The translations under genes and the position numbers were made by a program. The notes under the pieces are model-generated. The model was given only the letters and a program-made list of their open reading frames with translations. It was not told the DNA's origin and searched no databases. From the NCBI RefSeq assembly GCF_030145145.1, contig NZ_JAQYWD010000034.1:1-64000 (forward strand): DNA of 64,000 bases, written 5' to 3'. Below, in pieces: positions 16,406 through 24,212 of this stretch (the stretch's first letter is position 1; each line of letters begins with the position of its first letter). The stretch is from Desulfobacula sp. (GTDB lineage: Bacteria > Desulfobacterota > Desulfobacteria > Desulfobacterales > Desulfobacteraceae).

Positions 16406-17422
16406 TCAATATGTTTTTACCGCCTCTTTAAGGAAGTCGACATATTCCTGGGCCGGCAGGCCTTTTTTAGTGGCGTCCTTTACCCAGTCGCCGATAACGG
16501 GCTGAACGGCAGCCTTCCAGCGGGCATTTTCTTCTGCCGTCATTGGAATGATTTCATTGCCCTTCTCCAGGGTATATTCTCGGCCTGCTGCGTCGCTGGC
16601 GTCCCATGCAGCACCAAATTTATCAATCCACTCTTTGTTCACCTGCTCGAAAACGGCCTGAACATCTTTGGGAAGGGAGGCCCATTTGTCTTTGTTCATG
16701 AAAACATATAGACCCGACGTGTAGCCAATGGAAGTGGTTTCAGAGGTATAGTTGATAACTTCAGCCTGATTCCAGCCTTTTAGGGCCTCAATGGGCACCA
16801 GGGTGGCATTGCAGACACCTTTTTGCAGGGCTTCATATGCCTGGCTCTGGCCCATGGCAACGGGCACGCCGCCTAAGGCCTCGATGATTTTAACGCTGAA
16901 GCCGTAACAGCGGACTTTCATGCCCTTTAGATCCTCAAGTTTTCTGACGGGATCTTTACTATGGATTAATCCAGGACCATGGGCATGAAACAGCATGACC
17001 TTGACCTTGTTTAACTCTTTGAGTTTGAATTCTTCAGCGAAGGCGTTGATGATCCGTGTTGCCTGGCTGCCGCTTTTATATCCAAGGGGTAAGTCAATGG
17101 CCTCCAGGGCCGGGAAGACCCCCCGACTATAACCCAGTACGGAAAAGCCGATGTCGGTAATACCGTCAAGGACAGCGCCATAGGTCTTGGCGCCGGTAAC
17201 CAGGGACCCCCCCGGGTAATAGGTCATTTTCACCTTGCCGTTGGTGCGTTTTTCTATAGCGTCACAGTATTCCTGCCCCAATTTACCATGGAAATGTGAT
17301 GGGGGAAAAAAGTTACTAAAACTAATCTCGATTGGCTTGGCAGTGACCGTTCCGGCAAATACTCCGAAAAACGCAACGGAAACTGAAAAAATAAATAATG
17401 CAAACCCGGCTTTTAATTTCAT
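16406..17422 (-). CDS. dctP: TRAP transporter periplasmic solute-binding protein
   Basis: The 338-residue DctP-family protein has a Sec signal peptide (hydrophobic about 6-24, likely cleaved after TVTA near residue 28). The mature protein shows the family pattern ISFSNFFPPSHFHGKLGQEY, MTYYPGGSLVTGAKTYGAVLDGITDIG and LKGMKVRCYG with the Arg expected to bind the substrate carboxylate. The substrate is a carboxylic acid by family knowledge; its identity is not determinable. RBS AGGAGAATG lies just upstream. A CAAACAAACGTTAG operator-like site lies 29-42 bp upstream of the start. Confidence 0.94.
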   Translation of the reverse strand: MKLKAGFALFIFSVSVAFFGVFAGTVTAKPIEISFSNFFPPSHFHGKLGQEYCDAIEKRTNGKVKMTYYPGGSLVTGAKTYGAVLDGITDIGFSVLGYSRGVFPALEAIDLPLGYKSGSQATRIINAFAEEFKLKELNKVKVMLFHAHGPGLIHSKDPVRKLEDLKGMKVRCYGFSVKIIEALGGVPVAMGQSQAYEALQKGVCNATLVPIEALKGWNQAEVINYTSETTSIGYTSGLYVFMNKDKWASLPKDVQAVFEQVNKEWIDKFGAAWDASDAAGREYTLEKGNEIIPMTAEENARWKAAVQPVIGDWVKDATKKGLPAQEYVDFLKEAVKTY

Positions 17423-17450
17423 TTGGCATTCTCCTAATAATTTAGTTAAT

Positions 17451-17464
17451 CAAACAAACGTTAG
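17451..17464. promoter_or_regulatory. CWAACN4GTTWG palindrome upstream of dctP
   Basis: CAAACAAACGTTAG fits the pattern CWAAC-N4-GTTWG, which is shared with sites at 18423 and 20469. It sits 29-42 bp before the dctP start codon, overlapping the expected promoter, which suits repression. The nearest regulator in the same operon is the TetR protein. Binding is inferred, not shown. Confidence 0.5.
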
Positions 17465-17575
17465 AGTTATTTATCATCCGTAAGAAAAAATATCATGACA
17501 ATATTTTGTTGTCAATAGTCATCTTTCAATAACGGCATTCTATCATATCCGGTATGGTGAACGCTCTGTACCGGA

Positions 17576-18325
17576 CTATTCCTTGAGTTCCGCCGCTACT
17601 TCCTGTGCGATTTCTTTCATCCGCTTCACGTGTGCGGTCTTGCCCCAGGAATACTGCGGCAATTCCCATTCCATTACTTGTAAATTTCTTGTAACTTCAG
17701 GAATCAGGTTATATGGAATGGTTAACAAAATTAACCCCTCAGGAAAGGTCTTCCGTGCTGTCATGCCATGAAGAAGTCCGGTAATCATCATATTCAATTC
17801 TCCGGTAGCATAGGGATACATATACAGATAAGCGCACCCCACCACAGAGGTTCCCTTGGCATTCCATGCCGCACCGGTTCGATAGCCATGGGCCCTGAGC
17901 AAAATTTCTGCCTGGCTTGGTTTTGCTGTAATGATCAATAGATCAGGGTCAAAAGACAACTTGTCCAGAGAAGAAAAAGCGACATAATTAACGCTGTCTT
18001 TTGCCATTTTGTGCATGTCCATATAAATCTTGCGATTCGCCCGTGGATCTTCATAAACACCCAGCTTGGGTCCGATCTGTCCACTTTCAAAAATAGGATT
18101 AGACGACTCCATGCCCAGCAGAAAAGGACCTGCTTTGCATTCATGATTGTCTTTTGTCGTATAAAAAGGGGCTGAGTCCTGTGCCTCTTTAAGCATTTCA
18201 CAAAAAGCCAGTTTCTTTTCAAGCCTGGAAAGGCCTTCAGGTTTTGTTAATAAGAATTTCACGCCTACGGGTTGATATTCAAAATTAAACCTTTCAAATA
18301 TGGATAACGCTTTTTCATTTTTCAT
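17576..18325 (-). CDS. DUF169 family protein
   Basis: A 249-residue protein of the DUF169 family (MKNEKALSIFERFNFEYQPV at the start; later LLGMESSNPIFESGQIG, PSQAEILLRAHGYRTGAAWN, CAYLYMYPYATGELNMMI). Start ATG at 18325 is chosen because of the RBS GAGGAG just before it; the frame extends 31 codons further upstream. DUF169 proteins recur near anaerobic catabolic and redox genes; the function is unknown. A conserved Cys near residue 28 (KKLAFCEMLKEA) could bind a metal or cofactor. It lies first in the leftward TRAP operon, 153 bp before dctP, with an operator-like palindrome in that gap and another upstream. Confidence 0.8.
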   Translation of the reverse strand: MKNEKALSIFERFNFEYQPVGVKFLLTKPEGLSRLEKKLAFCEMLKEAQDSAPFYTTKDNHECKAGPFLLGMESSNPIFESGQIGPKLGVYEDPRANRKIYMDMHKMAKDSVNYVAFSSLDKLSFDPDLLIITAKPSQAEILLRAHGYRTGAAWNAKGTSVVGCAYLYMYPYATGELNMMITGLLHGMTARKTFPEGLILLTIPYNLIPEVTRNLQVMEWELPQYSWGKTAHVKRMKEIAQEVAAELKE

Positions 18326-18422
18326 AAAATTCTCCTCATTCCAATGGAGGGTTATGGGTAAAGGTTTTTTTGCCTGGAAAGCATCGTCTATTGCCCATGA
18401 CGATCCATCCGGGCGCAATAAC

Positions 18423-18436
18423 CTAACAGTCGTTTG
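18423..18436. promoter_or_regulatory. CWAACN4GTTWG palindrome upstream of the DUF169 gene
   Basis: CTAACAGTCGTTTG fits CWAAC-N4-GTTWG and lies 98-111 bp before the DUF169 start. Together with the sites at 17451 and 20469 it forms a three-copy set in about 3 kb, all upstream of transport or CoA-activation genes. Confidence 0.5.
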
Positions 18437-18442
18437 ATTTTT

Positions 18443-18470
18443 TTATCATATGTTAATAAACATATGATAA
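18443..18470. promoter_or_regulatory. Perfect 12-bp inverted repeat, likely operator
   Basis: TTATCATATGTT (18443-18454) and AACATATGATAA (18459-18470) are perfect reverse complements with a 4-bp spacer. It lies 118 bp upstream of the leftward DUF169 gene and 400 bp upstream of the rightward marR gene, on the far side of a MITE-like insertion. Size and symmetry suit a MarR- or TetR-type dimer. It differs from the CWAACN4GTTWG set only 7 bp away, so two regulators may act here. Confidence 0.5.
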
Positions 18471-18631
18471 TATGTATGGTAAAATTGTGATTTTTGTCAA
18501 GGAAAAGAAAAAAAATATCCTGAAGGCGAATTCCGGTAATTCTATCCGTTTTTTGTGTGAAAGACGTATCAACCCAGTGAAATTTTTTTAATACTAACTG
18601 ACTGCAATTAAATAAATTAACCCTATTGATT

Positions 18632-18812
18632 CCGCAATTCTCATTATGGCGATAACTAAACCGGTTCAGGCTTGTGTTATTGGCGGCTGAATCTTTTATC
18701 AGACTCCATGCTTTTGACCAAACCCTTCACAATTAAGGGCATCAGCCGGCAAAAGTGTCAATAATGCAACACCATTGTTCGGCGACTATTGCGTTTATAA
18801 TGAGAATTGCTG
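18632..18812. mobile_element. MITE-like element, copy A
   Basis: A 181-bp intergenic element with terminal inverted repeats: GCAATTCTCATTAT (18634-18647) and ATAATGAGAATTGC (18797-18810) are perfect complements. It is flanked by near-identical 9-bp repeats, CTATTGATT (18623-18631) and TTATTGATT (18813-18821), as expected for a target-site duplication. Its interior (18665-18711) is nearly identical, on the opposite strand, to part of copy B at 34135-34302. No coding capacity is visible, so mobilisation would need a transposase in trans. It separates the DUF169 promoter from the marR gene. The remaining bases of the 18326-18869 gap hold only operator-like palindromes. Confidence 0.7.
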
Positions 18813-18814
18813 TT

Positions 18815-18830
18815 ATTGATTTTAATCAAT
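18815..18830. promoter_or_regulatory. Inverted repeat upstream of marR
   Basis: ATTGATTTTAATCAAT has 7-bp arms and a 2-bp spacer, 39-54 bp upstream of the marR start. It overlaps the inner copy of the 9-bp duplication that flanks MITE copy A. A second AT-rich repeat, AATATAT (18828-18834) and ATATATT (18844-18850), follows. Either could be an autoregulatory MarR site; AT-richness makes chance palindromes common. Confidence 0.35.
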
Positions 18831-18869
18831 ATATTAATGTAGTATATATTTCTATCGTATAAATCTTTA

Positions 18870-19367
18870 ATGACAATCCAAATAGGAAAAAGAAAAGTGG
18901 ATGTAAACGGTTATAAAAGCGATTTGACTGAGAATGAAAAGGTGGTGATGGGCATTGTCAGGGCAGCGGAACTTTTTAAAAGAGCTCAAGCTGCAATTTT
19001 TAAGAATTACAATCTCTCATTTCCCCAGTACAATATGCTCCGGGTGCTGGATTGTTCACATAACGGTCAGAACAAGATCACAACCGTCAGTAAAATCATG
19101 CTTTCACCCGGGGCAAATATGACCGGCATTGCCAAGCGGTTGGAAAAAAACGGATTTATTCTTCGAAAAGGGGATCCCCTTGACGAGCGAGTCACCCTGT
19201 TGGAAATAACGCCCAAAGGGAGAAAAATATTATTAAAAATAGAGCATCAAAAAGATGAGAACCTGGCCATCATCATGAACGGGATTTCCTCGGAGGAAAA
19301 AAAGATGCTTTCCCGATACACACGGCAGTTGATGAAAAATGGCAGGAGCCCTGACGGCATATCGTAA
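18870..19367 (+). CDS. MarR-family transcriptional regulator (paralog 1)
   Basis: The 165-residue protein has the MarR winged-helix fold: ITTVSKIMLSPGANMTGIAK as the recognition helix region and the wing with DERVTLLEITPKGR. It is about two thirds identical over roughly 100 residues to the tail-to-tail neighbour at 19371. No RBS is visible before the ATG, so leaderless or weak translation is possible. MarR proteins often control genes for aromatic or acyl substrates and are released by the ligand, which suits the CoA-ligase genes downstream. The target genes are unknown. Confidence 0.9.
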   Translation: MTIQIGKRKVDVNGYKSDLTENEKVVMGIVRAAELFKRAQAAIFKNYNLSFPQYNMLRVLDCSHNGQNKITTVSKIMLSPGANMTGIAKRLEKNGFILRKGDPLDERVTLLEITPKGRKILLKIEHQKDENLAIIMNGISSEEKKMLSRYTRQLMKNGRSPDGIS

Positions 19368-19370
19368 CAC

Positions 19371-19838
19371 TTATCCCAGGGACTTACTGATCTGCTTAAG
19401 TTCTGCCAGCATCTGTTCTTTTCTGTTTAAGGAGGCACTGATCATGAACTCTTTTAAGTGATCCTCTTTTCCTTTGTGGATATTTTTTAAGGTTTCTCTT
19501 CCTTTGGGGGTGATTTCCAGTAAGGTTATTCGCTCATCCTTGGCATCACTCCGTCTGATAAGAAATCCGTTTTTCTCCATCCGTTTGGCTACCCCTGTCA
19601 TGTTGGCACCTGAAACCAACATCAATCGGCTGACATTGGTGATGGTATTCATGCCATTTGTTGAAGTGTCCAGTATCCTGAGAACATTGTATTGTGAAAA
19701 CGTTAACCCATAGTTTTTGAATATGGCACCCATCTTTTTCTTGAAAAGTTCTGCCGTCCTTACAATGGACATCATTACTTTTTCATCTGTATTCGCATTG
19801 CTTTTGTACCCGCCTCTATCTGTTTGCTTGTGTGACAT
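19371..19838 (-). CDS. MarR-family transcriptional regulator (paralog 2)
   Basis: The 155-residue winged-helix protein is a paralog of the convergent gene at 18870; both keep a shared N-terminal GYKS motif and the segment ANMTG.AKR.EKNGF. Their stop codons are 3 bp apart, so the pair is an inverted duplication. Upstream, on the leftward strand, lies an ATAATAT/ATATTAT inverted repeat in a very AT-rich promoter region. Two near-identical regulators could compete for one operator or form heterodimers. Confidence 0.9.
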   Translation of the reverse strand: MSHKQTDRGGYKSNANTDEKVMMSIVRTAELFKKKMGAIFKNYGLTFSQYNVLRILDTSTNGMNTITNVSRLMLVSGANMTGVAKRMEKNGFLIRRSDAKDERITLLEITPKGRETLKNIHKGKEDHLKEFMISASLNRKEQMLAELKQISKSLG

Positions 19839-20281
19839 ACGAAAAAATCCTTAATAGATGAATGATTAATAGATAATATAGAACATAATTGACAAGCATA
19901 TTATAGATGTGTTTTGAAGTCAAACAACAAATAACACACTGAAATATAATGGATTGTGTATTTGAATTCGAACTTGGATCGGCCTTTGAATTAACCTGAC
20001 ATGAGTTGGCTTGGTATGGACGACTAATTCATATCAGCAAAACCATCAAGGATATTTTTCATCACATGGAATGCCCTGAGCCGATGTTAGAAACCATCAG
20101 ACTATAAACGGATATAACTTATTATAACTTACTGGTATAATGGGCTATTTATAATATATTTCATTAGGGAAATTATACTTGGCAATAAGTATTTAATATA
20201 TTAACAATAAATAGATTTAATATGAAATTTATATTTCAATTTAATTTTTATTAAGGGTAAATCTTCATTAGGAAAGAGAAC

Positions 20282-20350
20282 ATGGCAGGAAAAAACGAAT
20301 TGTATACTTCATTTCAAAGCCCGTATCTGATTCAATCCCTGAAACCATAA
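20282..20350 (+). pseudogene. Short ORF resembling the start of an OYE-type flavin reductase
   Basis: ATG follows a good RBS (AGGAAAGAGA) and opens a 22-codon frame, MAGKNELYTSFQSPYLIQSL ending in KP. The segment F-SPY-I-SLK resembles the N-terminus of NADH:flavin oxidoreductases/2,4-dienoyl-CoA reductases, which usually continue with LKNR. Here a TAA follows at once. It may be a truncated relic of a dienoyl-CoA reductase gene, or simply a leader peptide. The match is short and rests on memory. Confidence 0.25.
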
Positions 20351-20468
20351 GTCATATTTTGTATAATTATTTGTTTGCCGCTCCCTAATCTGTTTTGTCT
20401 GGAGAGAATAATTATTGACAATGAAATTTTTTTTATGCTATTTATTATTTGTCGGACGATAAAAAAAA

Positions 20469-20482
20469 CTAACAAATGTTAG
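20469..20482. promoter_or_regulatory. CWAACN4GTTWG palindrome upstream of the acyl-CoA ligase operon
   Basis: CTAACAAATGTTAG has perfectly complementary 5-bp-plus outer arms and lies 71-84 bp before the ligase start codon. It matches sites at 17451 and 18423. The pattern resembles the known box of the fatty-acid responsive TetR regulator PsrA (CAAAC and GTTTG halves with a short spacer). Confidence 0.55.
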
Positions 20483-20552
20483 ATGAATTCGACTTGGACG
20501 GTTTTATGGGGAAATAGTCAATAATTCTCAACAAAGAAGGGGATTTCAAAAA

Positions 20553-22055
20553 ATGAATATAGCAAACAATCTGGAGAATGCTGCTTTCCATTTCCCGAAA
20601 AATATTGCTTTGATTGATGGGAAAAATCAATTGTCCTATCAGGAATTGAATCAGGAATCAAACCAAATTGCCTTGGCATTGCAAAAAATGGGCGTGCAGC
20701 CCGGAGACCACATTGCATTATGCGCCCCCAATTCGTTCGCATGGATTGGGTTTTATTTTGGCATTCTTAAAATGGGTGGTGTCGCTGTAACACTTCCCTA
20801 TGCCATGACCCGTAATGAATTGCGGCCTGTTCTGGCGGATTGCAAACCCAAAATTATTTTTACGATTGACGCCAAAAGGGATGATTTAGATCAAAAATCC
20901 CATGGGGGAAAAATCATATGTGAACACGGTGATATGTCTTATGCAAAGATGCTGTCAAACGGAACCCATCACTTCACGGCCGTGGATCTAAATCCGGATG
21001 AAACAGCTGCAATCCTTTACACGGGCGGGACAACCGGTGTCCCCAAAGGGGTGATGCTGAGCCATAAAAATATCATGACATCAGCATATAATGTTGCCCA
21101 CAATGAACGATCCAATGAAAAAGATCGGGCGTTATGCTTTCTTCCCCTTAACCATGTTTTTGCTCAAATGCATATTATGAATTCCACCATATACAGTGCA
21201 GGAGGGTTGGTTATCCTACCTTCCTTTAATATGGACGCTTTGCTGGGTGCCATTTCGGAATCAAGCGTTACCAAGCTTTACGCGGTACCAACGGTTTACA
21301 TCCGTCTGCTGACGCTTTCAGATCTTAAAGAAAAACTGGGGTCGGTACGATATTGTTTTTCCGCCGCAGCCAGTATGGCAAGCGAACTGGTTCGGGAATG
21401 GAAAACACGAACCGGACTGGATATTTATGAAGCCTACGGAATGACGGAAAGTGCCTCCATGGTCACTTTTAATCACTATTATACCCATGTGGTGGGATCG
21501 GTGGGTACGCCGGTGGCCAATGTTGAAGTACAGATTCGGGATAAAAATGGAAATGTGCTGGAGAAAAATACAGAAGGAGAAATCTGTATATCCGGCCCCA
21601 ATATCATGAAAGGATATCTCAACAGGCCGGAAGATACCCAGAATGCCTTCTGGGGCAGATGGTTTCGTTCCGGGGATGTGGGTATTATCGATGATCATTC
21701 CTACCTTTATATTGTTGACCGGATCAAAGAATTGATCATAACCGGTGGAGAGAATGTTTCACCAAGGGAAGTTGAAGAGATCTTATATACGCGCCATGAA
21801 ATAGAAGAATGTGCGGTTATCGGGCTTCCCGATAAAGAATACGGAGAAAGGATTGTGGCATATATGGTCCCTAAATCCGGACAGAAAATTGATGGGGTTG
21901 AACTCAAGGCGTATCTGAAAACGCAATTGTCACCCTTTAAAGTGCCAAAGGCGTTTATCTCGGTTCCGGAACTTCCCAAAACCAGTGCCGGGAAATTGTC
22001 AAAGATCGAACTTAAAAAACAAGCGATGGAAAAACCAGAATACACAAACAAATGA
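20553..22055 (+). CDS. AMP-forming acyl-CoA synthetase (first copy)
   Basis: The 500-residue ANL-superfamily ligase has the P-loop LYTGGTTGVPKGVMLSHKN, the YGMTES motif, the GRWFRSGDVG and DRIKELIITGGENVSPREVEEI hinge motifs, and the C-terminal catalytic Lys in PKTSAGKLSKIEL. It would activate a carboxylate to its CoA thioester with ATP. The acyl pocket cannot be read reliably; fatty or alicyclic acids fit the context. RBS AAGAAGGGG precedes the ATG. It is followed 26 bp later by the dehydrogenase/hydratase fusion in the same operon. Confidence 0.93.
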   Translation: MNIANNLENAAFHFPKNIALIDGKNQLSYQELNQESNQIALALQKMGVQPGDHIALCAPNSFAWIGFYFGILKMGGVAVTLPYAMTRNELRPVLADCKPKIIFTIDAKRDDLDQKSHGGKIICEHGDMSYAKMLSNGTHHFTAVDLNPDETAAILYTGGTTGVPKGVMLSHKNIMTSAYNVAHNERSNEKDRALCFLPLNHVFAQMHIMNSTIYSAGGLVILPSFNMDALLGAISESSVTKLYAVPTVYIRLLTLSDLKEKLGSVRYCFSAAASMASELVREWKTRTGLDIYEAYGMTESASMVTFNHYYTHVVGSVGTPVANVEVQIRDKNGNVLEKNTEGEICISGPNIMKGYLNRPEDTQNAFWGRWFRSGDVGIIDDHSYLYIVDRIKELIITGGENVSPREVEEILYTRHEIEECAVIGLPDKEYGERIVAYMVPKSGQKIDGVELKAYLKTQLSPFKVPKAFISVPELPKTSAGKLSKIELKKQAMEKPEYTNK

Positions 22056-22081
22056 TACAATATAGAATTAAAGGAGAAAAA

Positions 22082-24124
22082 ATGACACAGATGAATAAAA
22101 TTGGCATTGTAGGTGCCGGAAACATGGGCAGTGGGATTGTACAGAAAACTGCCATGGAAGGATTGCAAGTGGTCATGCTGGATATCAAGGAAGATTTTGT
22201 TCAGCGGGGACTGGAGACCATTCGCACGACCTTTGCCGAAGCTGTTGAGCGGAAAATTCTTCGGCCGGAACAGGTGGAAGACATCATGGGGCGTATTCAG
22301 GGTACAACGAATATGGAAGACGTAAAAGATTGTGACTTGGTTATCGAGGCGGTTTTCGAGGACATGAACGTGAAAAAAGAGTTGTTTGCCAATCTTGACA
22401 AGATTTGTGATGAAAAAACCATTCTCGCGACCAATACCTCCTCTTTTTCCGTTGAAGAAATGGCCAAGGCAACCCATCGGCCGGATCGATTCGTCGGGCT
22501 TCACTTTTTTTACCATCCGGCAAAAAACCGTCTTCTTGAAATTATCCCCGGTCCCCAGACCTCAAATGACACCATTAAAGCAGCCCAGAAATATTCCAAA
22601 CTCACGGGAAAGACCGATATCACGGTTAAAGACTCGCCGGGATTTGCCGTCAACCGATTTTTTACCCCGTTGAACAACGAAGCGTTCCGGGTCCTTGAAG
22701 AAGGCATTGCCAATACCGTCACCATTGATGAAGCCTTTAAAAAAATGCTCAATGTCGGTATGGGTCCCTTTCTGCTGGTAAACGTAACAGGGGTTCCCAT
22801 TGCCCTGCATGCACAGGTGACCCTGCACCAGGAACTGGGTGAATTTTTTAAACCGGCTGAAATTTTGAAAAAACAGATCGACCTTAAAGAAGACTGGCCT
22901 TTGGACGGTGAAGTGGACGAAAGTAAATTTGAACAGGTTACTGACCGTCTGCTGGGATCGGTTTTCTATGATGCGGTCTCTTTACTCCAGGATGGCGTTA
23001 CCGATATCCTGGATACGGACGTGGGGGCAAAAGTGGGGTTGAGATGGCGTAAGGGACCCTTTGAGATGATGAATGAACTGGGCATTGATAAATCCTATGC
23101 CATGGTGGAAAAAGTCCTGGCACCTTACCCGAACCTGGACGTTCCCCAGGTACTCAAAGACCAGAAAGCAAAAGGCGAACCCTGGGATATCCGATATGTC
23201 AAATATACAAGAGATGGCGCCATCGGCCGAGTAAGGATCTCCCGCCCAGATGCACTTAACGCTTTGAATCATGCGGTTGTCAAACAATTGGATGAGGCGT
23301 TTGCCCAGGCAGAAGCAGATACCCAGACCACCGCCATTGTCCTGGAAGCGGCCGGAAAGGCATTTGTCGCCGGTGCAGACATCAAGTTTTTCGTGGACTG
23401 CATCAAAGGGGATAAGCTTGATGACAACTATGCGTTTACCGCTTATGGACAGGAAGTCCTTAACCGCATTGATGACAGCAAAAAGCTGGTTGTTGCCAAA
23501 ATGGAAGGCCTTGCACTGGGTGGCGGTCTGGAACTTGCGATGTCAACGGATGTCATGGTCGCCACGCCCAAAGTGGTGATGAGTTTTCCCGAAACAGGCA
23601 TCGGCATTACGCCGGGACTTGGCGGAACCCAGAGAACCAGTCGATTTGTCGGCAAGGAACTGGGCAAATATCTTGTGTTCACAGGCCGCACGATTTCGGC
23701 TGTTGATGCCAATGCCATTGGTTTGGTAGATTATGTATTCAATCCGGATGAAATTGATGAAAAAATTGTTGAAATGATTACCGCCGGCACCCTGAAGCCC
23801 CAAAAAGGGTGTGCGGACAATGAACTGCCGGCTGAATGGAAACAGATCAAAGCACTTTTTGCCGACGAGAACATTGACGGCCTGCTGAAAGGAAAATATG
23901 CCGGCAGCAGTGACAAGGTTGAAGCCAAAATTGCCAAAATCCTTGCGGCCAAGGCGCCGCTTGCCTTAACATTATCCAATCAAATCATGGATAAAGGGTA
24001 TGCGATGTCCTTAAAAGACGGTTTGAAAGAAGAACTGGCCCACCTGTACGAGATATTTTCCACAGAGGATGCCCTCCTCGGATTGACCAATATTGGGAAA
24101 AAAGTACAATACGCAGGTAAATAA
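22082..24124 (+). CDS. Fused 3-hydroxyacyl-CoA dehydrogenase / enoyl-CoA hydratase
   Basis: The 680-residue protein begins at ATG 22082 behind AAAGGAG (an in-frame ATG 30 bp upstream lacks an RBS). The N-terminal dehydrogenase (about 1-370) has GIVGAGNMGSGIVQ for NAD, FVGLHFFYHPAKNRLLEII with the catalytic His, and VKDSPGFAVNRF. The C-terminal crotonase (about 375-570) has an oxyanion AGKAFVAGADIKFF, the Glu in ALGGGLELAMS and the Glu in FPETGIGITPGLGGTQR. The order is dehydrogenase first, the reverse of E. coli FadB and like archaeal crotonyl-CoA hydratase/hydroxybutyryl-CoA dehydrogenase fusions. It does two beta-oxidation steps, hydration and oxidation. Confidence 0.94.
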   Translation: MTQMNKIGIVGAGNMGSGIVQKTAMEGLQVVMLDIKEDFVQRGLETIRTTFAEAVERKILRPEQVEDIMGRIQGTTNMEDVKDCDLVIEAVFEDMNVKKELFANLDKICDEKTILATNTSSFSVEEMAKATHRPDRFVGLHFFYHPAKNRLLEIIPGPQTSNDTIKAAQKYSKLTGKTDITVKDSPGFAVNRFFTPLNNEAFRVLEEGIANTVTIDEAFKKMLNVGMGPFLLVNVTGVPIALHAQVTLHQELGEFFKPAEILKKQIDLKEDWPLDGEVDESKFEQVTDRLLGSVFYDAVSLLQDGVTDILDTDVGAKVGLRWRKGPFEMMNELGIDKSYAMVEKVLAPYPNLDVPQVLKDQKAKGEPWDIRYVKYTRDGAIGRVRISRPDALNALNHAVVKQLDEAFAQAEADTQTTAIVLEAAGKAFVAGADIKFFVDCIKGDKLDDNYAFTAYGQEVLNRIDDSKKLVVAKMEGLALGGGLELAMSTDVMVATPKVVMSFPETGIGITPGLGGTQRTSRFVGKELGKYLVFTGRTISAVDANAIGLVDYVFNPDEIDEKIVEMITAGTLKPQKGCADNELPAEWKQIKALFADENIDGLLKGKYAGSSDKVEAKIAKILAAKAPLALTLSNQIMDKGYAMSLKDGLKEELAHLYEIFSTEDALLGLTNIGKKVQYAGK

Positions 24125-24212
24125 GGCCGAATAGATGTAAGGCGGGTTGGAAGCCGCCCGTATGCAATTATTTTCAATCGGGTGTAAGATCACACGAGAA
24201 AGGAACCTAAAT

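Larger units (their letters stand above)
19839..20552. other. 714-bp AT-rich intergenic region
   Basis: This gap separates the second marR gene from the first acyl-CoA ligase. It must hold their divergent promoters. It contains a 22-codon ORF at 20282 and an operator-like palindrome at 20469. The part around 20100-20280 is extremely AT-rich and has a TATAAT box near 20140 without a clear -35 partner. I see no RNA gene or other structure in it. Confidence 0.6.

Noticed and set aside
21707-22516. 269-codon minus-strand frame across the ligase/dehydrogenase junction
   Set aside because: It is antisense to two well-supported genes with their own RBS and motifs.
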